This document shows, piece after piece, positions 44,890 through 53,108 of a DNA stretch of 64,000 nucleotides (positions within the stretch are counted from its first letter, which is position 1; every line of letters begins with the position of its first letter). A program made the translations under genes and the position numbers. Origin of the DNA: Pseudomonas muyukensis (lineage in GTDB: Bacteria; Pseudomonadota; Gammaproteobacteria; Pseudomonadales; Pseudomonadaceae); assembly GCF_019139535.1 (NCBI RefSeq), contig NZ_CP077073.1:3562501-3626500 (forward strand), in the 5' to 3' direction. The notes below the pieces were generated by a model that saw nothing but the letters and a program-made list of their open reading frames with translations, was not told the origin of the DNA and did not search any database.

Positions 44890-45942
44890 TTAGCCCAAAC
44901 CATACTGGCGCAGCGCCCGGCGCAGGTCGCGGGTGCCGACCACACCCTCACGCGCCAGGGCCTGCAGGGCGACGAAGGTGATCCAGTCGCGCCCCAGGCC
45001 CTGGCCGGATGCCAAGGTATCGGCCCCCAGCGCGGTGAACGGCGCATCGACATGCGCAGCCAGCTGGTTCACCACGAATGCGTCGTAGCCGGTCACCGCC
45101 ACCACCGGCACCCCTGTGCTGCCCAGGCACGCGTCCAGGTGCGAACGTCGCGCGGCGTGTTGCCGGTGCTGGCGGTTCCAGCGCAGCACCGCCGCCGCCT
45201 CGCGGGCCAGGCGCGTGTAGCTGGGGCAGCTCCACACCTCGCAGGCCACACCCCAATCCTGGGCGAGCTGGCGGGCAGCGGCGCAAACCTCCTGGAGCAT
45301 CTGCCCGGCCCCCAGCAAGCGCACCTGCGGGGCTGCGCTGCCGCACAGCCGGTACATGCCGCGGTAGGCATCGCGGCGGTCGCAATCGAGGGTTTCATCC
45401 GGCGCGTCGTGCAGCGTCAGGTAGCAAAAACCCGGGCGCCCCTCCAGGTAGAACTCGCGCAGCGCCCCGGCCATGATCGCCTGCGCCTCGGCCCCGCAAG
45501 CCGGATCGAACGGCAGGCAGTGCCAGTTGGCCGCCAGCCACAGGGGCAACCACGGGTGTGCGCCCTTGGCCCAGCGCGAAGGCAGTGCCTCGATGTCGTT
45601 GAGGATGATGCCGCGATCGGCGGTCTGCGCGGTCAACATCTCCAGGTGGGCCGAGGTGGCCGAGCGGGTGAAGTAGAACAGTGGCCGCTCATCGTTGCGC
45701 GCGCTGTCGCTGAACCACAACGGCCAGGCACTGATGGCCAGGCCCGGTTGCTCGGGGTCGGCGCGGTCGTCGATCAGCCAGAACTGGCCGTGGCTATGCC
45801 GATCGCGCCGCAGTGTCTCGACCAGCCCGAGCGCCGCCCGGCGCGGCGAACCGGGCTCAAGGGCCGTGTGTTCAAGGCTGCGCAGGCAGGCCGCTGCCGC
45901 CTGGCCGGTGTGTTGCGTGCGTTGCAGATGCAGGGTGTCCAT
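44890..45942 (-). CDS. stand-alone pyruvate-dehydrogenase-E1 C-terminal-like protein
   Basis: Protein of 350 residues that resembles the last third of homodimeric pyruvate dehydrogenase E1 (AceE, about 880 residues). Shared landmarks are GMYRLCGSAAPQVRLLGAGQ, then WGVACEVWSCPSYTRLAREA, and near the C-terminus FTALGADTLASGQGLGRDW. The thiamine-diphosphate-binding N-terminal parts are absent, so normal E1 activity is not expected. ATG 45942 follows a GGGAGG stretch; the longer frame is antisense to the GST gene. It is divergent from the GST gene across a perfect palindrome. Function unknown. Confidence 0.75.
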   Translation of the reverse strand: MDTLHLQRTQHTGQAAAACLRSLEHTALEPGSPRRAALGLVETLRRDRHSHGQFWLIDDRADPEQPGLAISAWPLWFSDSARNDERPLFYFTRSATSAHLEMLTAQTADRGIILNDIEALPSRWAKGAHPWLPLWLAANWHCLPFDPACGAEAQAIMAGALREFYLEGRPGFCYLTLHDAPDETLDCDRRDAYRGMYRLCGSAAPQVRLLGAGQMLQEVCAAARQLAQDWGVACEVWSCPSYTRLAREAAAVLRWNRQHRQHAARRSHLDACLGSTGVPVVAVTGYDAFVVNQLAAHVDAPFTALGADTLASGQGLGRDWITFVALQALAREGVVGTRDLRRALRQYGLG

Positions 45943-45994
45943 GGGGCGTCCCTCCCGATACCGCCCTTGCACGGGCGTGGTGGATGAGGCAATC

Positions 45995-46012
45995 TGATTG
46001 CAATTGCAATCA
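45995..46012. promoter_or_regulatory. perfect 18-bp palindrome, putative operator
   Basis: TGATTGCAATTGCAATCA is fully symmetric. It lies 15 bp before the GST start and 53 bp before the divergent AceE-like start. Symmetry and position suggest a dimeric repressor site; no regulator gene is adjacent. Confidence 0.6.
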
Positions 46013-46026
46013 AAAAGGTAACACCG

Positions 46027-46659
46027 ATGAAGACCTCCGCGCCACTGCACCTGTACACCGCCGACACCCCCAACGGCCAGAAGATCTCGATTGCCCTGGA
46101 AGAGCTGGGCCTGGCCTATGGGCAGACCTTCGTCGACCTGAACAAGGGAGAGCAGAAGACCCCGCAGTTCCTGCGGCTGAACCCGAACGGCAAGATCCCG
46201 GTGCTGGTCGACCAGACCCGCGACCTGGTGCTGTTCGAGAGTGCCGTGATCCTTACCTACCTCGCCGAACGGCAAGGCGCGCTGGCGGGCGACAACGCCG
46301 ATGAGCAGCGCGTCGTGCAGCAGTGGTTGTGTTTCCAGATCGCCAGCGTCGGCCCCATGCTCGGGCAGCTCTGGTGGTTCCGCCACGGCTCGGGCAGCGA
46401 CAACCGCGAGGCGCTGCAGCGCTACACCCGCGAGGCGTTGCGCTTGTATGGCGTGGTCGAGCACCAGTTGGCCGAGCGGCCGTTCATTGCCGGCGATCGC
46501 TACAGCATCGCCGACATCGCCCTGTTCACTTGGCTACGCACCCACGAGGAACTGGCCTTGGACCTGCAGCCATTCCCCGAGGTACGCGACTGGCTCGAGC
46601 AGATCGCCCAGCGCCCGGCGGTCAGGCTTGGCCTGGCCCGCTCGGGCGGCTACGCCTGA
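46027..46659 (+). CDS. Nu-class-like glutathione transferase
   Basis: A 210-residue GST. The N-terminal domain has TADTPNGQKISIALEELGL, the TPNG-K signature of the YfcG/YghU (Nu) class, followed by LNPNGKIPVLVD with the cis-proline and FESAVILTYLAE. Nu-class enzymes have disulfide reductase or peroxidase activity with two glutathiones. It is preceded by an 18-bp palindrome and faces the MHS transporter gene with a 2-nt gap between stops. Confidence 0.92.
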   Translation: MKTSAPLHLYTADTPNGQKISIALEELGLAYGQTFVDLNKGEQKTPQFLRLNPNGKIPVLVDQTRDLVLFESAVILTYLAERQGALAGDNADEQRVVQQWLCFQIASVGPMLGQLWWFRHGSGSDNREALQRYTREALRLYGVVEHQLAERPFIAGDRYSIADIALFTWLRTHEELALDLQPFPEVRDWLEQIAQRPAVRLGLARSGGYA

Positions 46660-46661
46660 AC

Positions 46662-47999
46662 TCAAGCCTGGGGCTCGGCCAGCAACTGCGCTGCCGGTTC
46701 GCTCGCCTGGGCCCGATGGGTGGTGGCCACGAAGTCTTCCTTGCGCAGCAGCAACAGCGCCAGCAGCGAGGCGACCCCGGTGGCCACGTAGAAGTACCAG
46801 GGCGCGGAGATATCGCCGGTGGCCTTGATCAGCCAGGTGGAGATCAACGGCGCGCTGCCACCGAACGCGGCCACCGGGATGTTGTAGGCCACGGCAATGC
46901 CGGTGGAACGGATGCGCGTGGGCAGCAGTTCGCTCATCAGCGCATAGGTGGACGATGCATACAGCCCGAACAGGATCGCCACCGCCATCAGCGGCCAGAA
47001 CAGCGTGGCCGGCGTGGCATTGGGCGCGGCCTTGAAGAACCAGTACATGGCCAGGGTCGCCAGCACGCCGATCACCATCAGAAACGGCTTGCGCCCGTAG
47101 CGGTCGGTGAAGGCACCGCCGAACGGCATCACCAGCGCCGCCGACAGGCTGGCGACGAACACGTAGAGCAAGGTGGTGCCGCTGTCGAACTTCAGGGTGT
47201 TGGACATGTAGGTCGAGGCGAAGGTCAGCACCAGGTAGAAGATCGAGCTGTGCAAGGTGATGATGAAGAACACCAGGGCAATCGCCCGTTTCCACTGCCA
47301 CACCTCGCGCAGCGGCGCCTTGGAGGTCTGGCCGGCCTCGACCAGGGCGACGAACTCCGGGCTGTCTTCGAGCTTGAGGCGGATATACAGCGAGATGAAG
47401 CCCAGCGGCCCTGCCACCAGGAACGGAATGCGCCAGCCCCAGTCCTGCATCAGCTCGGCGCCGAGCATCCAGGTCATGCCGTTGGCCACCACCCCGCCCA
47501 GCACCAGGCCCAGCACCGCAGTCACCATCAGCCAGCAGGTGGCGAAGCCCCGCCGCCCGGGGCCGGCGTACTCGGAAATGAAACTGGTGATGGTGCCGAT
47601 TTCACCTCCGGCGGAGAAGCCTTGCACGCAGCGGATCAGCACCAGGATGATCGGCGCGGCGATGCCGATGCTGGCGTAGGTCGGCAGCAGCCCGAGCAGG
47701 AAGGTCGAGCCGGCCATCATCACCAGCACCGTGACCAGCGTCTTGCGCCGGCCGATCTTGTCGGCCAGCGGGCCGAAGAACAACCCACCCAGGGGGCGGA
47801 TGAAGAAGCTCAGGGCAAAGGCCGCGAAGCTGGCCAGCAGGCTGCTGGTGGGGTCGTCGGAGACGAAGAAGGCCTTGCCGATGTACAAGGCCAGGAAGCC
47901 ATAGACGCCGTAGTCGTACCACTCGATCAAGTGGCCCGAGGTGGCGCCGAGAAACGCCCGGCGCCGCTGGCGCAGGGTAGTGGAAGGTGACATGCCCAT
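46662..47999 (-). CDS. MHS-family MFS transporter (carboxylate:H+ symporter type)
   Basis: Inner-membrane transporter of 445 residues with twelve hydrophobic segments. The metabolite:H+ symporter signature IEWYDYGVYGFLA opens the protein, the loop 2-3 motif is FGPLADKIGRRKTL, and the mid-protein motif is SAGGEIGTI. Relatives move shikimate, citrate, dicarboxylates or proline/betaine. ATG 47999 has AGGAG eight bases upstream. It lies downstream of the acyl-CoA synthetase and thiolase genes on the same strand, so its substrate is probably the acid those enzymes degrade. Confidence 0.92.
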   Translation of the reverse strand: MGMSPSTTLRQRRRAFLGATSGHLIEWYDYGVYGFLALYIGKAFFVSDDPTSSLLASFAAFALSFFIRPLGGLFFGPLADKIGRRKTLVTVLVMMAGSTFLLGLLPTYASIGIAAPIILVLIRCVQGFSAGGEIGTITSFISEYAGPGRRGFATCWLMVTAVLGLVLGGVVANGMTWMLGAELMQDWGWRIPFLVAGPLGFISLYIRLKLEDSPEFVALVEAGQTSKAPLREVWQWKRAIALVFFIITLHSSIFYLVLTFASTYMSNTLKFDSGTTLLYVFVASLSAALVMPFGGAFTDRYGRKPFLMVIGVLATLAMYWFFKAAPNATPATLFWPLMAVAILFGLYASSTYALMSELLPTRIRSTGIAVAYNIPVAAFGGSAPLISTWLIKATGDISAPWYFYVATGVASLLALLLLRKEDFVATTHRAQASEPAAQLLAEPQA

Positions 48000-48081
48000 C
48001 ACGGGAACTCCTGTCGTGAAACTGTCCATGAAAATGCAGCGATTGAGCGCTGGTGAGGGGTTTTATGGGTGATGCACTCCG

Positions 48082-49605
48082 CTACGCCAAGGGCTCGGTC
48101 GGGTCCTGCAACCACTGACGCAGGCGGGTTTTCAAGATCTTGCCGTAGCTGTTCTTCGGCAGCTCGGCACAGAACAGGTACTTCTTCGGTTTCTTGAACG
48201 AGGCCATGCGCGCCAGGAACCACTGGTTCAGCACCTGGGCGTCGAGGCTGGCGGGCGAACGCGGCACCACGAAGGCCACCACCGATTCGCCCCACTCGGC
48301 GTCGGCCTCGCCCACCACACAGGCTTCGAACACCTCGGGGTGCTGCATCAACACCTCCTCGACCTCCCGGGGGTAGATGTTGCTGCCGCCAGAGATGATC
48401 ACGTCCTTGCTGCGGTCGGTGAGTGTGAGGTAGCCCTGGGCATCCAGGCAACCGATATCGCCGGTGCGCAGCCAGCCATCCACCAGGGTGGCCGCGCTGG
48501 CCTGCGGATTGGCCCAATAACCCTGCATCACCGCCGCGCCGCGCACGGCGATCTCGCCGGCCTGGCCGGGCGCCAGGGGTTGGCCGGCGGCATCCAGCAC
48601 GCGCACCTCCACGCACGACTGGGCGCGGCCCACCGAGGCGGCGATGCTCGGCCAGTCCGCTTGGCTGCGGTCGGCAATGCGCTCACGGGACAAGGCGGTG
48701 ATGGTCATCGGGCACTCGCCCTGGCCGTAGATCTGCACCAGCCGCGGGCCAAAGGTGTCGAGGGCCTGGGCCAGGTCGGCCAGGTACATCGGGCCGCCGC
48801 CGTAGACGATGGTCTTGATGCCCTCGCCGGCATAGCCCTGGTGGCGGGCCTGTTCGACCATGCGCTTGACCATGGTCGGCGCCGCGAACAGGCTCACCTG
48901 GCCCAGCGCCTGGGCCAGCTCGAACAGTTCCTCGGCCTGGAAACCGCGCGACTCGGGCACCACGTGTCGGGCGCCGCAGCGCACATGAATGAAGTTGTAC
49001 AGGCCGGCACCGTGGGACATCGGCGCGGCATAGACCACGGCATCGTCGGCCGCCACCGGGTCGACGTCCAGCGGGTAGCACAGCGACATTGCCACCAGGT
49101 TGCCATGGGACAGCATCACCCCCTTGGAACGCCCGGTGGTGCCAGAGGTGTAGAACAGCCAGGCCAGGTCGGCATCCAGGCACGGGTGCGGCGCCTGTAG
49201 CTGGTCACCGGCCACTGCCGCGTCCTGGGTGGGCGCCGCCAGCTCGCGGCAGTCGCCAGGCAGGCCATCGAAGACGGCGCCGTGGTCGGTGTAGATCAGT
49301 CGTGCCCCGGCATTGCCGGCAATCCAGGCGGCCTCCAGGGCGTGCAACTTGCTGTTGATCGGCACCGCCACCGCCCCGCTCCACCAGATGGCATAGAGCA
49401 GCTCGAGGTAGCCGCAGCTGTTTTTCATCAGCAGCGCCACCCGCTGGCCCGGCGCGATGCCGTGCACCTGGCGCAGCTCCAGGGCTCGAGCCCTGACCCG
49501 GGCGGCGAACCCCTGGTAGTCGGCAACCTGGCGGGTGCCTTCGAACAGCGCCGGGCGAGTGGGCCAGCGTTGCGCCGCGTCGAGCAGCCAATGGGCGATA
49601 TTCAT
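48082..49605 (-). CDS. acyl-CoA synthetase (AMP-forming)
   Basis: Adenylate-forming ligase of 507 residues. Motifs in order: LFYTSGTTGRSKGVMLSHGN near residue 150, YGQGECPMT near residue 295, GWLRTGDIGCLDAQGYL near residue 375 and a C-terminal lysine in KNSYGKILKTRL. It activates a carboxylic acid to its CoA ester; the length and pattern fit medium-chain or aromatic acid ligases. It starts 3 nt after the thiolase stop, so the two are co-expressed. The exact substrate is not visible. Confidence 0.93.
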   Translation of the reverse strand: MNIAHWLLDAAQRWPTRPALFEGTRQVADYQGFAARVRARALELRQVHGIAPGQRVALLMKNSCGYLELLYAIWWSGAVAVPINSKLHALEAAWIAGNAGARLIYTDHGAVFDGLPGDCRELAAPTQDAAVAGDQLQAPHPCLDADLAWLFYTSGTTGRSKGVMLSHGNLVAMSLCYPLDVDPVAADDAVVYAAPMSHGAGLYNFIHVRCGARHVVPESRGFQAEELFELAQALGQVSLFAAPTMVKRMVEQARHQGYAGEGIKTIVYGGGPMYLADLAQALDTFGPRLVQIYGQGECPMTITALSRERIADRSQADWPSIAASVGRAQSCVEVRVLDAAGQPLAPGQAGEIAVRGAAVMQGYWANPQASAATLVDGWLRTGDIGCLDAQGYLTLTDRSKDVIISGGSNIYPREVEEVLMQHPEVFEACVVGEADAEWGESVVAFVVPRSPASLDAQVLNQWFLARMASFKKPKKYLFCAELPKNSYGKILKTRLRQWLQDPTEPLA

Positions 49606-49608
49606 GGC

Positions 49609-50787
49609 CTATACCCGCACCGCCTGCAACACGCTGGCATAGTTGGCCACGGCCATGCCGCCCATGTTGAACAGCAAGCCAAATTCCGCCCCTGGCACGC
49701 CCAAGCCGATGGGCCGGCCCGTCAGTTGGGCGAAGCCCAGGGCATGCATCGACACCCCGGTGGCGCCCACCGGGTGGCCCTTGGCCTTGAGCCCACCCGA
49801 CAGGTTCACCGGCAAGCGCCCGCCCTGGCGCACGATGCCGTCGTCCAGCGCGCGGTGCCCCTCGCCACGCGGCGCCAGGCCCATGGCCTCGTAGATCAGC
49901 AGCTCGGCGATGGTGAAACAGTCGTGCACCTCGGCGAAACTCAGGTCGTTCAGGGTCACCCGGGCCTGGCGCAGCGCGCCATGGATCGCCCGTTGCGGCC
50001 CCTCGAAGGCCAGCACATCGCGCCGGGTCAGCGGCAGGAAGTCGTTCACATGGGTCATGGCGCGGATCGCCACCTGGCGGCGCATCGTCCGGGCACGCTC
50101 GGGCGAAGCCAGGATGATCGCCGCCGCGCCATCGCTGATCAGCGAGCAGTCGGTTAGGCGCAGCGGCGGCGCGACCAGCGGGTTGCTCGGCGACACATTG
50201 TTGCAATGCTCGAAGTCCATCACCCGGTGCATCTGCGCCAGCGGGTTGGCCATGGCATTGGCGTGGTTCTTCACCGCGATCGCCGCCATCGAGGCGTAGG
50301 GGCTGTGGTAACGGTCGGCATAGGCCTGCGCCACCTGCCCGAACAACTGGGCAAAACTCAGCCCGGCCTCGCCTGCAGCGTTCTGGTAGCCGGCGCCGGC
50401 CAAGGCCTGGGTAACCTCGGCGGTGCTGTTGTGGGTCATCTTCTCGGCGCCCACCACCAGCACCAGTTCGGCGGCGCCGCTGCGGATCGCGTTGATCCCG
50501 GCCTGGATCGCCGCCGCGCCGGAGGCACAGGCGTTCTCGCAGCGGCTGGCGGGTTTGAAGCGCAGTTGCGGGTCGGCCTGCAGCATCAGCGACGCCGGGA
50601 AGCCGTCGGCTACCAGGCCCGAATTGAAGTGGCCGAGAAACAGCGCGTCGATCTCATCGGCGTCGATTGCGCCGTCCGCGAGGGCGTCGCGGGTGACCTG
50701 GACAATCAGGTCTTCGAGGTTTTGCCCTTGCAGGCGACCAAACTGGCTGTGCGCAGCCGCGACGATGGAGACTGAATCGTGAAACAT
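49609..50787 (-). CDS. SCP-x-type thiolase
   Basis: Thiolase of 392 residues. The nucleophilic Cys lies in ENACASGAAAI (near residue 88), the HDCFTIAELL motif is near residue 288, and the C-terminal GGLKAKGHPVGATG supplies the catalytic His. These features mark the lipid-transfer-protein-linked thiolase group rather than FadA. It should cleave a 3-ketoacyl-CoA. It is the first gene of the operon with the ligase and transporter; no hydratase or dehydrogenase is present locally, so other beta-oxidation steps must come from elsewhere. It is divergent from the PAS-LuxR regulator. Confidence 0.9.
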   Translation of the reverse strand: MFHDSVSIVAAAHSQFGRLQGQNLEDLIVQVTRDALADGAIDADEIDALFLGHFNSGLVADGFPASLMLQADPQLRFKPASRCENACASGAAAIQAGINAIRSGAAELVLVVGAEKMTHNSTAEVTQALAGAGYQNAAGEAGLSFAQLFGQVAQAYADRYHSPYASMAAIAVKNHANAMANPLAQMHRVMDFEHCNNVSPSNPLVAPPLRLTDCSLISDGAAAIILASPERARTMRRQVAIRAMTHVNDFLPLTRRDVLAFEGPQRAIHGALRQARVTLNDLSFAEVHDCFTIAELLIYEAMGLAPRGEGHRALDDGIVRQGGRLPVNLSGGLKAKGHPVGATGVSMHALGFAQLTGRPIGLGVPGAEFGLLFNMGGMAVANYASVLQAVRV

Positions 50788-50863
50788 GGTGATATTCTTC
50801 TGTCCTTGAAGCGAGTATTCCCTACAATGGGCCAGCGGCCGAACCCCAGGCTAGTTGGGGCAA

Positions 50864-50883
50864 CTACCTACGTCAGTAAGTAG
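50864..50883. promoter_or_regulatory. candidate operator of the PAS-LuxR regulator
   Basis: CTACCTAC and GTAAGTAG flank GTCA and are inverted repeats with one mismatch. The site lies 77 bp upstream of the thiolase start and 46 bp before the regulator start, a fitting place for control of both. Confidence 0.5.
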
Positions 50884-50928
50884 TGGGCGATTCCCGGCAT
50901 GGCCCCAAGCACCGAGGCAGGACGCCCG

Positions 50929-51501
50929 ATGACTGTCGACACCCTTCCCCTGCAGGACCTCGAGCGCGTGGCGTTCCAGGCCTCTCCGGCCCCGCAGATG
51001 GTCACCGCCCATCGGCGCATGCTCGATTGCAACCAGGCGTTCGTGCGCTTGTTCGGTTATGAGCGGGAGGAACTGCGCGGCAACCTGACCTTGCTGCTGT
51101 ACCCCTCCCATGCGGATTACCAGAGTATCGGCGAACGCAGCGAGCACTGGTTGAAGACCGGCCCGGGGGCGTTCTATACCGATGAACGCTTCATGCAACA
51201 TCGCAATGGCGAGGTGTTCTGGGCCCGCGCCCATGGTTTCACCTTGACCCTGGACGACCCGTTCAAGCTGATGGTGTGGCATTTCGAGCGGCTCGACCGG
51301 CAACCGGCGCCAGCGGTGCGATTGACGCCGCGGGAACGGGAGATTTCGTTGCATGTCGTCAATGGCCTGACCTGCAAGGAAGTGGCGCGGGAGCTGGGGA
51401 TTTCCCATCGCACGGTGGAGGTACATCGGGCGCGGTTGATGAAGAAGTTGCAGGCCAAGAACAGCGCGGAGCTGGTGTCGAAGATCATTTTCATCAGTTG
51501 A
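50929..51501 (+). CDS. PAS-LuxR transcriptional regulator
   Basis: Regulator of 190 residues. Residues ~10-115 are a PAS domain (ASPAPQMVTAHRRMLDCNQAFVRLFGYEREEL, then ERFMQHRNGEVFWARAHGF). The C-terminal LuxR helix-turn-helix is LTPREREISLHVVNGLTCKEVARELGISHRTVEVHRARLMKKL. There is no receiver or autoinducer domain. ATG 50929 has AGGA upstream; ATG 50899 lacks one. It probably controls the divergent thiolase/ligase/transporter operon. Confidence 0.92.
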   Translation: MTVDTLPLQDLERVAFQASPAPQMVTAHRRMLDCNQAFVRLFGYEREELRGNLTLLLYPSHADYQSIGERSEHWLKTGPGAFYTDERFMQHRNGEVFWARAHGFTLTLDDPFKLMVWHFERLDRQPAPAVRLTPREREISLHVVNGLTCKEVARELGISHRTVEVHRARLMKKLQAKNSAELVSKIIFIS

Positions 51502-51518
51502 GTCTGCCGCGGCATTGT

Positions 51519-51572
51519 CAGCGCCTATGAGATCGAGCGCCGCCCGCGCGGCGCTCGATCTCATAGGCGCTG
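51519..51572. repeat. 25-bp perfect inverted repeat (second REP class/terminator)
   Basis: Arms of 25 bp (CAGCGCCTATGAGATCGAGC and beyond) pair perfectly across a 4-nt CCGC loop. It lies 18 nt after the PAS-LuxR stop. It differs in sequence from the 107-bp REP units, so it is a separate repeat class; it can also act as terminator. The rest of 51573-51762 shows nothing further. Confidence 0.8.
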
Positions 51573-51762
51573 CAAGGCTACCGCCCTGCCCCCTGAAGCC
51601 CCACCCCAAATGCCCTACCCTGCCCGTTTCATCGATCACACTGATGATCACTATCACCCCGTCCACCTGTTGAACCCGCCGAACCGGCTTTTATAATCGC
51701 GTCCAATTTTCCCCTCCCCCTCGCCTGCATCAGGCGACTGTCCCGCTCGGAACCCCATACCC

Positions 51763-52983
51763 ATGCCCAACCCTTCCCCCCACAGCCCTCCCGAACACAG
51801 CCAGCAAAGCCTCAAGCAGCAATGGCTGGCGATCCTCTCGGTCGCCGTGGGCGCCTTCGCCCTGGTGACCAGTGAATTCCTGCCGGTGGGCGTGCTCAAC
51901 GACGTCGCCGGCGACCTGGGCATCAGCGCCGGCCACGCCGGCCTGATGGTGACCCTGCCCGGGGTCATGGCCGCCCTCGCCGCGCCCTTGCTGTCGGTAG
52001 GCATCGGCACCCTGGACCGGCGCTACCTGCTCAGCGCCCTGACCCTGATCATGATCATCGCCAACTCGGTGGTGGCCTACGCCACCGATTTCAACCTGCT
52101 GCTGCTCGGTCGCGTGCTGCTGGGCATCAGCATCGGCGGCTTCTGGGCCACCGCCATTGCCCTGAGCGGCCGCCTCGCGCCCAGGGGCGTAGGGGTGGCC
52201 CAGGCCACCTCGATCATCATGGTCGGCGTCACCCTGGCCACCGTGCTGGGCGTGCCGGTGGGCACCTGGCTCAGCGGCCTGATGGGCTGGCGCATGACCT
52301 TCCTGGTCACCGCCCTGCTGGGCATACCGGTGCTGCTGGCCCAGGTCCTGCTGCTGCCACGGCTGACCCCGGACAAGGCCATCCAGGTCAGGGACCTGCC
52401 GGCGCTGTTCGTCAACCCCCTGGCCCGGGTCGGGCTGATCGCCGTGTTGCTGATCGGCTTGGCCCACTTTGCCGCGTACACCTATGTCGCACCCTTCTTC
52501 AAGCACAACGCCAACTTCGATGGACCGACGATTGGCTCGCTACTGTTGCTGTATGGCGTGGCAGGGGTGATCGGCAACCTGTTCGCCGGCTTCGCCGCCA
52601 ACCAGAGCGTGCGCCACACCCTGATGCTGGTGGCGCTGATGATCGGCGTCGGCACCGCGCTGTTCCCCTACTTCGCCACCAGCCTGACCGGCGCCGCCAT
52701 GCTGATCGCGCTGTGGGGCTTCGCCTTCGGCGCCTTCCCGGCCTGTGCCAGCATCTGGATGTTCGTCGTCGCCCCCAAGGATGTCGAACGCGGCATGCCG
52801 CTGTTCGTCGCCATGTTCCAGGTGATCATCGCCCTGGGTTCGTTCTTCGGCGGGCAGATCGTCGACCAGCTGGGCAGCGCGGTGCTGTTCAGCCTGGCCA
52901 CCGCCCTGGTCGGCTGCGGCCTGGTCACGGTGCTGGTGCTGGGGCGCAATGTCAGCAATCGCTTGGCGGCCCAGCCGTCCTGA
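51763..52983 (+). CDS. MFS exporter (AraJ/NepI-like DHA1)
   Basis: Inner-membrane transporter of 406 residues with twelve hydrophobic segments. The N-terminal VTSEFLPVGVLNDVAGDLGIS and the LLLLGRVLLGISIGGFWATAIALSGRL region (motif-C-like) mark the drug:H+ antiporter-1 group close to AraJ, NepI and SotB exporters. Natural substrates of these are sugars, purine nucleosides or drugs; the one here is unknown. The gene is transcribed alone. Confidence 0.9.
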   Translation: MPNPSPHSPPEHSQQSLKQQWLAILSVAVGAFALVTSEFLPVGVLNDVAGDLGISAGHAGLMVTLPGVMAALAAPLLSVGIGTLDRRYLLSALTLIMIIANSVVAYATDFNLLLLGRVLLGISIGGFWATAIALSGRLAPRGVGVAQATSIIMVGVTLATVLGVPVGTWLSGLMGWRMTFLVTALLGIPVLLAQVLLLPRLTPDKAIQVRDLPALFVNPLARVGLIAVLLIGLAHFAAYTYVAPFFKHNANFDGPTIGSLLLLYGVAGVIGNLFAGFAANQSVRHTLMLVALMIGVGTALFPYFATSLTGAAMLIALWGFAFGAFPACASIWMFVVAPKDVERGMPLFVAMFQVIIALGSFFGGQIVDQLGSAVLFSLATALVGCGLVTVLVLGRNVSNRLAAQPS

Positions 52984-53108
52984 AGCAGCGGTCGGCCAGC
53001 ACTTGCCCCGCAATTGCGGCGCAGCCGCTGGCGTCCAGGCGCGGGGCAAGCCGCTGACCGCCGTTGTGCCAGGCGCCCCTGGCCAGGGCTCTGCAGCCAG
53101 GTCGGCGT

